Source of the DNA: Poriferisodalis sp965221195
GTDB lineage: Bacteria; Actinomycetota; Acidimicrobiia; Acidimicrobiales; Poriferisodalaceae
NCBI GenBank assembly: GCA_965221195.1
Contig: OZ244864.1
Location: forward strand, 930,001-994,000
Direction: 5' to 3'
Length of the DNA: 64,000 nt
The number at the start of each line of letters is the position of its first letter. Within the stretch, counting starts at the first letter, position 1. Below are positions 9,101 through 16,608 of the stretch, piece after piece. Made by a program: the position numbers and the translations under genes. The notes below the pieces were generated by a model, which saw nothing but the letters and a program-made list of their open reading frames with translations, searched no databases and had not been told where the DNA came from.

Positions 9101-9917
9101 GCGCGCAGGCACCGCGACCCGGCTCGGTGCTGTAGTTCGATACGCCGCCGGGTTGGCGCCGCTTGATATGTATCAGACCGATCTCGGCAAAGTGGGGCGA
9201 CCTTCGGTGGTGATTGACGATTTCACCGATGCGCTGAACATCGCCATAGACGAACTCACTCGCCCCATTGACACCATCAAGCATCAGGCCAAAACCGTCA
9301 CCGTGGGAACGTCGCGGGCTGATGAGACGTTGCTCAGCTCGCTACTGGCGACGGCCGCGCTCGCCGCCGGAGCACCCAGAGATCAGCTTTCCTACGCTGC
9401 GCTGCGCACGTTGGCGGCACTCGACCCAGCCGTGGTTGAGGTAACCGGCTGGTCGCGTTATCGCATTGAGGGTGATGTGCGTTCTGCCAGTGGTCCCGAT
9501 GCCGCTATCTGGTTGACAGACCGCGACGGCACGGCGCTTGGTATTGAGTCCCGGACAGCCGCCAACCCGCAGCTGCGCGGCAGCAAGCACAGAGCTGCCT
9601 TTGAGCGCGAAGTCACCGTGGTGCGCGGCAGCGATAACCGAACCGTGCTCCACATACCCGAAACCACCGACGGCACCACCACCGGGCTGACGTTGCTCCA
9701 TTGCCGGTTCGTCGAACGGCTCTCAGCACCGGCGATGCGTTCGGTGCTGATGGGGTACCGCGGCCGCTACGGCGCGCTCGCCGATGCCGTGACGGAGACA
9801 CTGCCGTGGTTTCGGGACGACCTGCTCGCAACCCTCGACGTGTTCGATTTGCTGACTCGTCCGGTGTACGTGCTGGCCGAGCATTGGCTCGACCACGCAT
9901 CTGCGGTGGGATCGTGA
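6105..9917 (+). CDS. glmS: Giant glucosamine-fructose-6-phosphate aminotransferase (GlmS-like)
   Basis: Makes glucosamine-6-phosphate from fructose-6-phosphate and glutamine; context next to glmM supports this. The GTG at 6105 is chosen over the one at 6084 because it gives MCGIVAVIGG, exposing Cys2 as the N-terminal nucleophile of a class II amidotransferase. Domain order: N-terminal strand; about 170 inserted, mostly helical residues (roughly 12-180); the LDRLEVRGRDSAG block; GHTRWASIG (about 292); NGDVDNY (about 366); the HFLLKEI linker (about 552); SIS1 (about 605-750, SQSGTTTDT); SIS2 (about 798-928); and a C-terminal extension of about 340 residues with no recognised domain. Normal GlmS is about 610 residues; this is 1270. 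A 72-bp in-frame tandem duplication (7060-7203) adds residues just before NGDVDNY. Confidence 0.88.
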   Translation: MCGIVAVIGGRDDREALAASVVTTLLADAAAQLDDAVTCGESTNAAGHRAAGHRLVETVEFVERLESAAATLREADETLRLMPGVRLLVSDAKCVLDVEAVLTTIEGRIADVELAVGTGEMPAGSPVEANAGHQTTDAPIERVNAVLGELNDHAFALRRDRLSTARQIADLWGATPPPSAIGGLWSIQVALSALDRLEVRGRDSAGLQVFVRGAQLSTGTPDEQALSYGQRTSDRLFGAGAIRDTAGGTAFVYKTASEIGELGDNTAALRAQIRDDNLLRCVLAADGTEVVVLGHTRWASIGIVSVPNTHPLDAWTEPDQDSGVCHIAAGPDGGDVCHAAGSYQDSDVCHAAGPDGGGVCHVAAVLNGDVDNYADLIAQRQLQIPPEITTDARVIPAMLCQSLAASRRADVCVADAERLGRAFIDSANSFDGSVAIAAHAAEVPDVLLLALRGSGQALYVGTAGSAYVVASEPYGLVEECRRWVRLDGETPADPANPVGSRGQVMLVGTPAGIAADLAELRRFSYDSSEMPIGPDDMVDAQVTTRDIDRGGHPHFLLKEIREAPRSLRATLRGRIETTTLRGRTPTGDPMLSARLGPDALPLDVRSRLRSGSINRIVALGQGTAAAAAAALPHFCETLLAPSPHDRTLTATASLATEFSGFGLRSDLSDTLIVAVSQSGTTTDTNRAVDLARARGATVIAIVNRRGSDLTDRADGVLYTSDGRDVEMSVASTKAFYAQTAACALLAAAVADEIRPSDPCTARSASELLNAFTELPAAIETVLGCHGEIARIAQRHVGSHRHWAVVGNGANRIASREVRIKLSELCYHTVAEDSTEDKKHIDLSCEPLVWVCATGLRGSVADDAAKEVAIYRAHRATPIVVASRGTGRFDAAADLLEVPAVHPAVDFVLATVAGHLYGYEAALAINALADPLREMRAETETLLAVRGSEETLHTAQPSEDIQRFTQNAGEDLLELLAQRLAPAAGRFRDGVRAGNYDGHLRAGTATRLGAVVRYAAGLAPLDMYQTDLGKVGRPSVVIDDFTDALNIAIDELTRPIDTIKHQAKTVTVGTSRADETLLSSLLATAALAAGAPRDQLSYAALRTLAALDPAVVEVTGWSRYRIEGDVRSASGPDAAIWLTDRDGTALGIESRTAANPQLRGSKHRAAFEREVTVVRGSDNRTVLHIPETTDGTTTGLTLLHCRFVERLSAPAMRSVLMGYRGRYGALADAVTETLPWFRDDLLATLDVFDLLTRPVYVLAEHWLDHASAVGS
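7060..7203. repeat. 72-bp in-frame tandem duplication inside glmS
   Basis: Two imperfect 72-bp units (about 7060-7131 and 7132-7203), each beginning atcaagacag, with shorter internal sub-repeats encoding VCHxAAGPDGG variants. Since 72 is a multiple of three, the reading frame is kept. The repeat lies between the conserved NTHPLD and NGDVDNY blocks of the glutaminase domain. Confidence 0.8.
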
Positions 9918-9921
9918 CGCA

Positions 9922-10290
9922 ATGCGTGCAGCGATCGGCCTTGATCTCGTCGATGTCCGACGTTTCGCAGCCGTTCTCGAACGGCGCACCGGCCTGCACC
10001 TGCGTCTGTTCACCGACAGTGAGCTTTCGTATGCCATGGCAGCCGTGGATTCCGACACACGGTTGGCTGCCCGATTCGCGGCCAAAGAAGCAGTGATGAA
10101 AGCGCTGGGTGTCGGCCTCGGGGCGTGCAAGTTCCGCGACATCGAGGTGGTGCGCCGCCCAGACGGCCGACCCGAACTGGCTCTGCACGGGCTCGCAGCG
10201 ACGCGAGCCGCTGCCGCCGGACTCACCGACTGGCAGGTATCGCTCAGCCATACCGATTCGGTGGCAGCAGCGATGGTGCTGGCGCAATGA
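9922..10290 (+). CDS. acpS: holo-[acyl-carrier-protein] synthase AcpS
   Basis: Transfers 4'-phosphopantetheine from CoA to acyl carrier protein. It has the N-terminal IGLDLVDVRRF metal-site block with its aspartate, RFAAKEAVMKALGVG in the centre, and VSLSHTDSVAAAMV near the C terminus. Length 122 residues, standard for the family. Starts ATG at 9922, four bases after the glmS stop, so it is probably translated from the same message. A 123-bp stretch with no recognisable gene separates it from nnr. Confidence 0.95.
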   Translation: MRAAIGLDLVDVRRFAAVLERRTGLHLRLFTDSELSYAMAAVDSDTRLAARFAAKEAVMKALGVGLGACKFRDIEVVRRPDGRPELALHGLAATRAAAAGLTDWQVSLSHTDSVAAAMVLAQ

Positions 10291-10413
10291 CTGTCGCAGC
10301 AACGAGCGCAATAAGAGATGTCCGACGGAGCTGGTCCGATGAGGTTGCCGCCATAAGCATCGTCGCTGTCGGCATCGCTGCTCGGTCTGGCGTGGCGCGT
10401 TGAGGTTGACGCT

Positions 10414-11937
10414 GTGCTAGCGATCGTCACCCCGGCAGAGATGGCCCAGATCGACCATGCGGCACCCGAGAGCACCGAGGTACTGATTGCGCGCGCGGGC
10501 AGCGAGATAGCTCTGCAAGCACGCCAGATGATGGGCGGAAACTACGGGCGCAGGGTGCTAGTGACGGCTGGCAAAGGCAACAACGGCGGCGATGGCCGCT
10601 TCGCTGCATCGGTGTTGCAGCGGTGGGGTGTTCGTTGCCGAATCGTGGCACCGTCGGAGGCTCCCGATGTGATCGCTGCGGGCAACAGCCCGACTGCGAA
10701 CCGTTTCGATCTCGTGATCGATGCGGCGTACGGCACTGGCCTGCGCGGTCCTTGGGGTGCCGGTCCGGCACCTGAGGTGCCGGTATTGGCAGTGGATGTG
10801 CCCTCTGGCATAGATGCGCTCACCGGTGAGAACCACGGTTGCTGGCCCGCGGCAACGACCGTCACGTTCGGCGCACTCAAACCTGGCCTGCTGCTGCACC
10901 CCGCTGCCGCCGCGGTTGGTGAGGTACGCGTGGCGCAGATCGGTCTCGACATCAGTAGTGCAGGGGCGTGGCTCCTCAGCGACGCTGACGCCGACGTAGC
11001 GCTAGGGCACCTAGAACCAGCGGCGCACAAGTGGCGCCGATCTGTGCGAGTCATTGCAGGCTCGCCGCAGATGCGAGGCGCTGCTTCTCTGGTGTGCGCC
11101 GCAGCACAGCAGGCAGGCGCCGGCATGGTGGTCATCAGTTCGCCTGGCGTGCGATCAGGCGACATCGCCCGTCCAGTTGAAGCCGTGGCTCGTGATCTAC
11201 GGCCCGGGAACTGGGCCGTCCCTGCGCTGGAAGGCATTGAGCGCTTCGATGTGGCCGCCGTCGGGCCGGGTGTTGGCACCGACCCAACTTCACTGGCCCA
11301 GATGGCACAGTTCGTCTCTGAGTGCCCGTTGCCTCTCGTGATCGACGCCGATGCACTCACCGCTGTTGCGACACACCCCGAGTGCCTGCTGGCCCGCAGC
11401 GCCGTGACCGTGCTGACGCCGCACGACGGAGAGTTTGCGCGACTGACCGGCGTGTCGTATGTAGGGCGAGACCGCTTCGATGCGGTCCGGCAAGCGGCTG
11501 CCTCGCTCAATGCAACGATCTTGCTTAAGGGACCGACAACGCTGGTGGCAAGTCCAGAGACGCCAGTGGGTTCGACTCTGTTGGACTCGACTCTGTTGGA
11601 CTCGCCTGTGGTGCTGGCGGTTGCCTCAGGCACGGCGCGTCTTGCAACGGCGGGTTCAGGCGATGTGCTCACGGGGGTCATCGCAGCTGTGCTGTCGGCG
11701 GGTCACAAACCAGATGAGACAGCGACTGCGGTGGCCGCGGCAGCCCACTGGCACGGTCGTACTGCTACCTCACCAGTCCATGACTTCGCTGCGCCCTTGA
11801 CTCCGCTGACAGCGATGCGCCAAGTCGAGCTGCTGGGGCCAGCGCGCGCCCACATTGCCAACAACGTCGACAATGTCGGCTCGGGCGCACTGCCGGTGTT
11901 GCCGGCTCGGGTGCAGAATCGACCCACGCATGACTGA
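10414..11937 (+). CDS. nnr: Bifunctional NAD(P)H-hydrate epimerase / ADP-dependent dehydratase
   Basis: Repairs hydrated NADH and NADPH. The N-terminal epimerase part (about 1-200) has AGKGNNGGDGRFAA and VDVPSGIDALTG. The C-terminal ribokinase-like dehydratase part (about 205-500) has AGSPQMRGAA, LTPHDGEFARLTG and the ATAGSGDVLTGVIAA nucleotide-binding block. GTG start at 10414. At 507 residues it has the usual fused length. A short in-frame duplication (STLLDSTLLDSP, nucleotides about 11574-11603) sits in a surface-loop position. The last 8 bp overlap the likely alr start. Confidence 0.93.
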   Translation: MLAIVTPAEMAQIDHAAPESTEVLIARAGSEIALQARQMMGGNYGRRVLVTAGKGNNGGDGRFAASVLQRWGVRCRIVAPSEAPDVIAAGNSPTANRFDLVIDAAYGTGLRGPWGAGPAPEVPVLAVDVPSGIDALTGENHGCWPAATTVTFGALKPGLLLHPAAAAVGEVRVAQIGLDISSAGAWLLSDADADVALGHLEPAAHKWRRSVRVIAGSPQMRGAASLVCAAAQQAGAGMVVISSPGVRSGDIARPVEAVARDLRPGNWAVPALEGIERFDVAAVGPGVGTDPTSLAQMAQFVSECPLPLVIDADALTAVATHPECLLARSAVTVLTPHDGEFARLTGVSYVGRDRFDAVRQAAASLNATILLKGPTTLVASPETPVGSTLLDSTLLDSPVVLAVASGTARLATAGSGDVLTGVIAAVLSAGHKPDETATAVAAAAHWHGRTATSPVHDFAAPLTPLTAMRQVELLGPARAHIANNVDNVGSGALPVLPARVQNRPTHD

Positions 11938-13186
11938 TGCAGCACCGATCCATGCGGCACCGATCCATGCGGCCCCTGTTGATACGGCCCCAGTTGATGT
12001 GTCACAGATGCGTCCAACACGGTTCGACATCGATCTGGGCGCGCTGGGCCGCAATCTGACGGCGATCCGCCGCCATGTCGGCAACGCCGATGTGGTGCCC
12101 GTGGTCAAGGCCAACGCCTACGGGCACGGTATGGCCCAGGTGGGGTTGACGTTGCAAGCAGCAGGTGTGCAGTGCCTTGCAGTCGCGTATGTCGAGGAGG
12201 CGGTGGCGCTGCGCGGTGCCGGGGTGACGGTTGACATTCATGTGCTTGGCGGCACCGTCGAACGCCAGATACCGCTGTTTTTGGCCCACCGTCTGCTCTT
12301 CACCGCACCGTCGGTTGACACGCTGACCCAGATCAACGAGGCAGCCGTAGCAGCAGGTGTCACTGCTCGGGTGCATCTCAAGATTGATACCGGCATGGCG
12401 CGCATCGGAGTGTCTCACCACAACGCCGCTGAGCTGTTCGCCACATCGCTGCGCTGCGGTTCGGTTCGCGTTGAGGGCGTGTTCAGTCATTTCGCTAACG
12501 CAGACGCACCCGATCTGACCGACGCCCGCCGCCAACTCGACCGCTTCAACGAAGCGATGACGTTTTACGAACGCCGTTCGGTGCCCACCCCACCGCGGCA
12601 CCTAGCGGCATCTGCCGCTATTGCTCGCTTGCCCGAAGCCCATCTCGACAGCGTCCGTCCGGGCATTTTGTTGTACGGCGTCGCTCCCACACCCGAGATA
12701 GCCAGGGCGCTGCCCACTGAGCCAGTGCTGAGCTGGCATAGCGAGGTCACCTACGTCAAGACGGTGCCTGAGGGGGTGCCGGTCGGCTATGGCAGCACAT
12801 GGACGACAAGCCGCCGAACCGGGTTGGTTACCTTGCCTGTCGGGTACGCCGACGGTTACGCCCGCTCGCTGGGCACGGGCGCTACTACTCCGCCCGCATA
12901 TGTGCTGATTGGCGGTGCGCGACACCAAATTGTGGGCAATGTCTGCATGGACCAGACGATGGTCAACATCAAAGACACCAGCGCACGCAACGGCGACCGG
13001 GTCACCCTCGTCGGCAGCCAAGGCCACGAACGAATCACTGTCACTGATCTGGCCGCTTGGTCTGGCCGCAGTCCGTACGAAGTGCTTACCGGTCTGTCGT
13101 TGCGGGTACCCCGTGTCCATCACGGCGCCCGTGAGTGCTCCGCATGCACTGCGCCAAGCGGTGCCGAATCCGACGTGGTCCACTAA
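11930..13186 (+). CDS. alr: Alanine racemase
   Basis: PLP enzyme interconverting L- and D-alanine for the cell wall. It has the PLP lysine block VVKANAYGHG, the substrate-side RPGILLYG, and the catalytic tyrosine block VGYGSTW. Two starts are plausible. ATG 11930 overlaps nnr by 8 bp and adds a 26-residue leader containing the tandem repeat IHAAPIHAAPVDTAPVD; ATG 12008 gives a 392-residue protein beginning MRPTRFDIDLGALGRN, closer to the family norm. The longer form is listed because of the tight overlap, but the leader is repeat-derived and may be untranslated. Confidence 0.93.
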   Translation: MTDAAPIHAAPIHAAPVDTAPVDVSQMRPTRFDIDLGALGRNLTAIRRHVGNADVVPVVKANAYGHGMAQVGLTLQAAGVQCLAVAYVEEAVALRGAGVTVDIHVLGGTVERQIPLFLAHRLLFTAPSVDTLTQINEAAVAAGVTARVHLKIDTGMARIGVSHHNAAELFATSLRCGSVRVEGVFSHFANADAPDLTDARRQLDRFNEAMTFYERRSVPTPPRHLAASAAIARLPEAHLDSVRPGILLYGVAPTPEIARALPTEPVLSWHSEVTYVKTVPEGVPVGYGSTWTTSRRTGLVTLPVGYADGYARSLGTGATTPPAYVLIGGARHQIVGNVCMDQTMVNIKDTSARNGDRVTLVGSQGHERITVTDLAAWSGRSPYEVLTGLSLRVPRVHHGARECSACTAPSGAESDVVH

Positions 13187-13198
13187 ACAGATTCCGTT

Positions 13199-13696
13199 AT
13201 GCGCTTCCGAACCACCAGCGCCGCCCAGACGCGTGCAGTTGCAGCGGCACTGGAGCCGCTGCTTGAACCCGGCGATGTGCTGCTGTTGTCTGGCGACTTG
13301 GGCGCCGGCAAGACGGTGTTTACTCAAGGTTTGGCGGCAGCGCTCGGCGTTAGCGCTCAGGTCACGAGTCCCACGTTCACGTTGGCGCAGAGCTTCGAAG
13401 GCCGCCTGCGGCTTCATCACCTTGATGTGTACCGGCTCGAGAATCTTGGCGAAGTGTTGGATTTGGATTTACCCGAGCTGCTAGACGACGAGGCCGTGGT
13501 TTGTGTCGAATGGGGTGAGGTGGTTATTTCCGAGTTGCCGCAAGATTTCCTCCACTTGAGGATCCGGCTCGCTGATCCCAGCGAAGGCGGCGATGCGCGC
13601 GTCTTCGATGTCGAACTGGTGGGACACCGTTGGCAGGACCGCGCCCTTGCCGTAGAGACTGCTTGCCTCCACGGCGTGGAGGCAGCGCCGTGCTAG
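13199..13696 (+). CDS. tsaE: tRNA t6A biosynthesis ATPase TsaE
   Basis: ATPase that works with TsaB and TsaD to make threonylcarbamoyl-adenosine at position 37 of ANN-decoding tRNAs. The P-loop GDLGAGKT is at residues 32-39, followed by the switch-like VTSPTFTLAQSF and LHHLDVYRLE. Length is 165 residues. Its stop TAG at 13694-13696 lies in GTGCTAG, the same string that forms the tsaB start three repeat units downstream, so the two genes once overlapped. Confidence 0.93.
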   Translation: MRFRTTSAAQTRAVAAALEPLLEPGDVLLLSGDLGAGKTVFTQGLAAALGVSAQVTSPTFTLAQSFEGRLRLHHLDVYRLENLGEVLDLDLPELLDDEAVVCVEWGEVVISELPQDFLHLRIRLADPSEGGDARVFDVELVGHRWQDRALAVETACLHGVEAAPC

Positions 13697-13796
13697 TGCA
13701 TCACGGCGTGGAGGCAGCGTCGTGCTAGTACACCACGGTGCGGAGGCAGCGTCGTGCTAGTACACCACGGTGCGGAGGCAGCGCCGTGCTAGTACT
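13671..13796. repeat. 32-bp tandem repeat (about 4 copies) of the tsaE-tsaB junction
   Basis: Four copies of a 32-bp unit, with equivalent GTGCTAG strings starting at 13690, 13722, 13754 and 13786, exactly 32 bp apart. The first copy carries the true tsaE stop; the last carries the likely tsaB start GTG (13786). Copies differ at a few bases (for example gcgtgg versus tgcgg, and gcgccg versus gcgtcg). There are no spacers, so this is not a CRISPR array. Confidence 0.92.
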
Positions 13797-14484
13797 CGGC
13801 ATCGAGACCGCTACTCCCCAAGTTGGGGTGGCTATCGGCGGCCACGAGGGCATCATCGCCTCGTTCCACACGACCCGCGACCGTCGTCATGCAGAAACGC
13901 TTGCGCCCGCAATTCGATTCCTGTGCGACCAGGCTCAAATGAAGCTCTCCCAGATTGGTGTGGTGGCCGTTGATATCGGCCCGGGGCTGTTCACTGGGCT
14001 GCGGATCGGACTGGCCACCGCGAAGGCCATCGCGCATGCCTGCCGGATTCCCATGATCGGCGTTTCCAGCCTCGACCTGACGGCTTTCCCGGCTCGTTTT
14101 ACTGACCGACTGATTGTCTCGACCGTGGACGCGCGCAGAGGCGAGATCTTCTATGCCACCTACCGCCGCGCTCCTGGTGGGATACAGCTGATGAGCGAGC
14201 CGGCCGTAGACCGGCCCGTCGATGTGGCTGATTCGCTCATGGCGCTGAGCGCAGAAACACTCGTCGTGGGTGACGGTGCTGAGCGCTATGCCGATGTGCT
14301 GAGTGCTGTGCGAGGCGCAGAGATTGGCCGTGAAGGCCTGCGCCACCCCAATGCGGGCGCCTTGGTGGAATTGGCGCACGCCAAAGCGTTGCGCGAAGAG
14401 TTCGTCAGCTTGTCGGAGATCTCGCCGTTCTACCTGCGCGCACCTGATGCCCGCATCAACTGGCAGCAACGGGAGCGATCATGA
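13786..14484 (+). CDS. tsaB: tRNA t6A biosynthesis protein TsaB
   Basis: Actin-fold partner of TsaD in t6A synthesis, possibly with a protease-like ancestry but no catalytic metal site. The GTG at 13786 gives MLVLGIETATPQVGVAIGG, the proper first strand; upstream in-frame sequence is only repeat-derived. Other family blocks are VVAVDIGPGLFTGLRIGLATAKA and VDARRGEIFYATY. The protein has 232 residues. It overlaps rimI by ATGA (14481-14484). Confidence 0.92.
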   Translation: MLVLGIETATPQVGVAIGGHEGIIASFHTTRDRRHAETLAPAIRFLCDQAQMKLSQIGVVAVDIGPGLFTGLRIGLATAKAIAHACRIPMIGVSSLDLTAFPARFTDRLIVSTVDARRGEIFYATYRRAPGGIQLMSEPAVDRPVDVADSLMALSAETLVVGDGAERYADVLSAVRGAEIGREGLRHPNAGALVELAHAKALREEFVSLSEISPFYLRAPDARINWQQRERS

Positions 14485-15122
14485 GTGCGCGTGCAACGTC
14501 GGATATTTCGATCCCAGCCATCTCAATCCCAGCCACGCCCCGAGGGCGTGCCGCCGGGGTGGACGCTGACCCAGCGTCGATCAAACCAGCGCCGATCATC
14601 GTGGAGATGTGCCGCAAGCACCTGCGCGAGATCCGTCGCATTGACCGGCTGGTGTACCCGCGGCCTTGGTCGATGGCGCTGTATCTCGATGAGCTGGCGC
14701 GTAGCGGCGAGCGGGTCTACCGCGTGGCTTGCCAGGCCAGCGCGGATGGTCGTCCTAGCGACGTCATCGGTTATGGCGGTTTCATGATCGTGGCCGATGA
14801 GGGCCACATCACGTCAGTGGCGGTGCATCCGGCCTGCCAAGGCCGTGGCGTAGGAGCGCGTCTGATGCTCGAGCTGCACCATGCCGCGCGGAGCATCGAC
14901 CGAGTTGTCGCGCTGTCGCTGGAGGTGCGTGTTTCTAACACTGAGGCGCAGCGGCTGTATCGCTGGTTCGGCTATGCCCCTGTCGGCTCTCGTCGCAACT
15001 ACTACCGCGGCGGTCCCGACGGCAAGCGGGAGGACGCACTGGTTATGTGGTGTTCCGACATTGGCAGCGACACACACGCCCGGCGCTTAGAGGGCATCGC
15101 GACCAGTTTGGGGGCGAAATGA
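14481..15122 (+). CDS. rimI: Ribosomal-protein-alanine acetyltransferase RimI
   Basis: GNAT-family N-acetyltransferase, in this context the RimI type that acetylates the N terminus of ribosomal protein S18. It has ITSVAVHPACQGRGVGARLM (acetyl-CoA pyrophosphate loop QGRGVG near residue 120) and LSLEVRVSNTEAQRLYRWFGY. At 213 residues it carries about 45 extra N-terminal residues with a short repeat (ISIPAISIPA). Overlaps tsaB and tsaD by 4 bp at each end, so the block is translationally coupled. Confidence 0.9.
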   Translation: MSARATSDISIPAISIPATPRGRAAGVDADPASIKPAPIIVEMCRKHLREIRRIDRLVYPRPWSMALYLDELARSGERVYRVACQASADGRPSDVIGYGGFMIVADEGHITSVAVHPACQGRGVGARLMLELHHAARSIDRVVALSLEVRVSNTEAQRLYRWFGYAPVGSRRNYYRGGPDGKREDALVMWCSDIGSDTHARRLEGIATSLGAK

Positions 15123-16126
15123 CCACCATCTTGGGTATAGAGACCTCCTGCGATGAGACAGCCGCAGCAGTGGTCAACGACGGCCACGAGGTGTGTTCCA
15201 ACATTGTCAGCAGCCAAGTCGATCTGCACGCCCGTTACGGCGGTGTTGTCCCCGAGATCGCCGGACGGGCTCACGAAGCTCTCATCACGCCCGTAGTAGC
15301 TGAGGCTCTGGTGGAAGCCGGCGCAGCAGACAGCGACATTGACGCAGTGGCGGCAACCTGTGGTCCCGGCCTCGTCGGCAGTTTGCTGGTGGGCGTTGCC
15401 GCTGCCAAAGCGCTTGCATTGGTGTGGGATGTCCCCTACATAGGCATCAACCATCACGAAGCTCACTTGTACGCAGCGCTGCTTGATCCCCACGACGCTG
15501 AGGTGCAGTTCCCGTTGGTCACGTTGCTGGTCTCGGGCGGCCACACGATGCTCATCTCATTTGAGGGACATGGCCGTTACCGCTTGCTCGGTGCCACCCG
15601 CGACGACGCTGCGGGCGAGGCATTCGACAAAGTGGCTCGCTATTTGGGGTTGGGTTATCCGGGTGGCCCCGTCATTGATCGGCTCGCGTCACAGGGTGAT
15701 CCCACCGCTGTTCCGCTGACCAGAGCCATGCTTGATGACGGCTACGACTTCTCGTTCTCGGGCATCAAGACAGCAGTCATCAACTGGGTGCGGGCTCACC
15801 CCGAAGTGACCACAGCAGACGTGGCGGCCTCGTTCCAAGCCTGCGTTACTGATGTGCTCACGCACAAGGCCCGCAAGTCGGCCCGTGAGGTGGGCGCTGC
15901 GGGTATCTGTTTGGCGGGTGGCGTGGCGGCCAACAGCGCCTTGCGTGAACGCACGCTCGATATCTGCATGGAGGACGGCATCAACGCTTACCTGCCCAGC
16001 CGCGCCATGTGTACTGACAACGCTGCGATGATCGCTGCAACCGCGTGGTACCGGTTGGCCAGCGACGGCCCCTCAGCACTAGACAGCGGCGCCGACCCCA
16101 ACCTAGGTATCAACTTCCTGAACTGA
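15119..16126 (+). CDS. tsaD: tRNA N6-adenosine threonylcarbamoyltransferase TsaD
   Basis: Transfers the threonylcarbamoyl group to A37 of tRNA. ATG at 15119 overlaps the rimI stop (ATGA) and gives MTTILGIETSCDETAAAVV, the standard start. The metal-binding HxxxH pair is in HHEAHLYAA (H112 and H116), followed by TLLVSGGHTML and GLGYPGGPVIDRLA. Length 335 residues, normal. The chaperonin promoter follows about 60 bp after its stop. Confidence 0.96.
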   Translation: MTTILGIETSCDETAAAVVNDGHEVCSNIVSSQVDLHARYGGVVPEIAGRAHEALITPVVAEALVEAGAADSDIDAVAATCGPGLVGSLLVGVAAAKALALVWDVPYIGINHHEAHLYAALLDPHDAEVQFPLVTLLVSGGHTMLISFEGHGRYRLLGATRDDAAGEAFDKVARYLGLGYPGGPVIDRLASQGDPTAVPLTRAMLDDGYDFSFSGIKTAVINWVRAHPEVTTADVAASFQACVTDVLTHKARKSAREVGAAGICLAGGVAANSALRERTLDICMEDGINAYLPSRAMCTDNAAMIAATAWYRLASDGPSALDSGADPNLGINFLN

Positions 16127-16162
16127 ACCCACCAACCCTGCACTGCCAACCCCAAAGCACGG

Positions 16163-16191
16163 TTGCGGCTGGCGGCTTGGGGCCGTATCGT
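16163..16191 (+). promoter_or_regulatory. Putative groESL promoter
   Basis: TTGCGG at 16163-16168 and TATCGT at 16186-16191 are separated by 17 bp, a fair match to a vegetative-type promoter. The -10 hexamer ends on the first base of the CIRCE operator, so repressor binding would block transcription start. Confidence 0.55.
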
Positions 16192-16217
16192 TAGCACTCG
16201 CCCGGTGAGAGTGCTAA
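16191..16217. promoter_or_regulatory. CIRCE operator (HrcA binding site) of groESL
   Basis: TTAGCACTC at 16191-16199, nine bases, then GAGTGCTAA at 16209-16217. This is a perfect match to the CIRCE consensus bound by the heat-shock repressor HrcA. It lies 66 bp before the groES start. Confidence 0.97.
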
Positions 16218-16283
16218 GTGCCGCCGGGCAGTCATATGACCCGCCCCAGACAGGGCACAGCGCAACAGGAGGCGCCTCCGACC

Positions 16284-16574
16284 ATGAATCTGAAGCCACT
16301 TGAAGACCGCATCGTCGTGCGGCCCAGCGACGCAGAAGAGACCACCGCCAGCGGACTCGTCATCCCCGACACCGCCAAGGAGAAGCCTCAGCAGGGCGAA
16401 GTGCTCGCTGTAGGCCCCGGCAAGCGCTCTGATCAGACGGGCGAGATCATCCAGATAGATGTCAGCGTTGGCGACACCGTTGTGTACAGCAAGTACGGCG
16501 GCACCGAGATCACCGTGGCCGGCGAAGACTTGCTCATCCTCAGCGCCCGCGACGTGCTGGCCATCGTCGCCTGA
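16284..16574 (+). CDS. groES: Co-chaperonin GroES
   Basis: Forms the heptameric lid of the GroEL folding chamber. ATG 16284 with the strong ribosome-binding site AGGAGG (16267-16272) gives MNLKPLEDRIVVRPSDAEE. The mobile-loop region EETTASGLVIPDTAKEKP and VGDTVVYSKYGGTEI are present. 96 residues, normal. Controlled by the CIRCE element upstream and co-transcribed with groEL 34 bp downstream. Confidence 0.97.
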   Translation: MNLKPLEDRIVVRPSDAEETTASGLVIPDTAKEKPQQGEVLAVGPGKRSDQTGEIIQIDVSVGDTVVYSKYGGTEITVAGEDLLILSARDVLAIVA

Positions 16575-16608
16575 CGCTGGCTGCGACGACAAGAAAGAGA
16601 ACCAACAC

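Noticed and set aside
10542..11681. 379-codon open frame on the minus strand opposite nnr
   Set aside because: Codon-biased shadow of a GC-rich gene; its translation is Ser/Thr/Ala/Arg-rich and matches nothing.
13671..13796. Regular 32-bp repeats that could suggest a CRISPR array
   Set aside because: The units are back to back with no spacers and contain the tsaE stop and tsaB start, so this is a tandem duplication of a gene junction.
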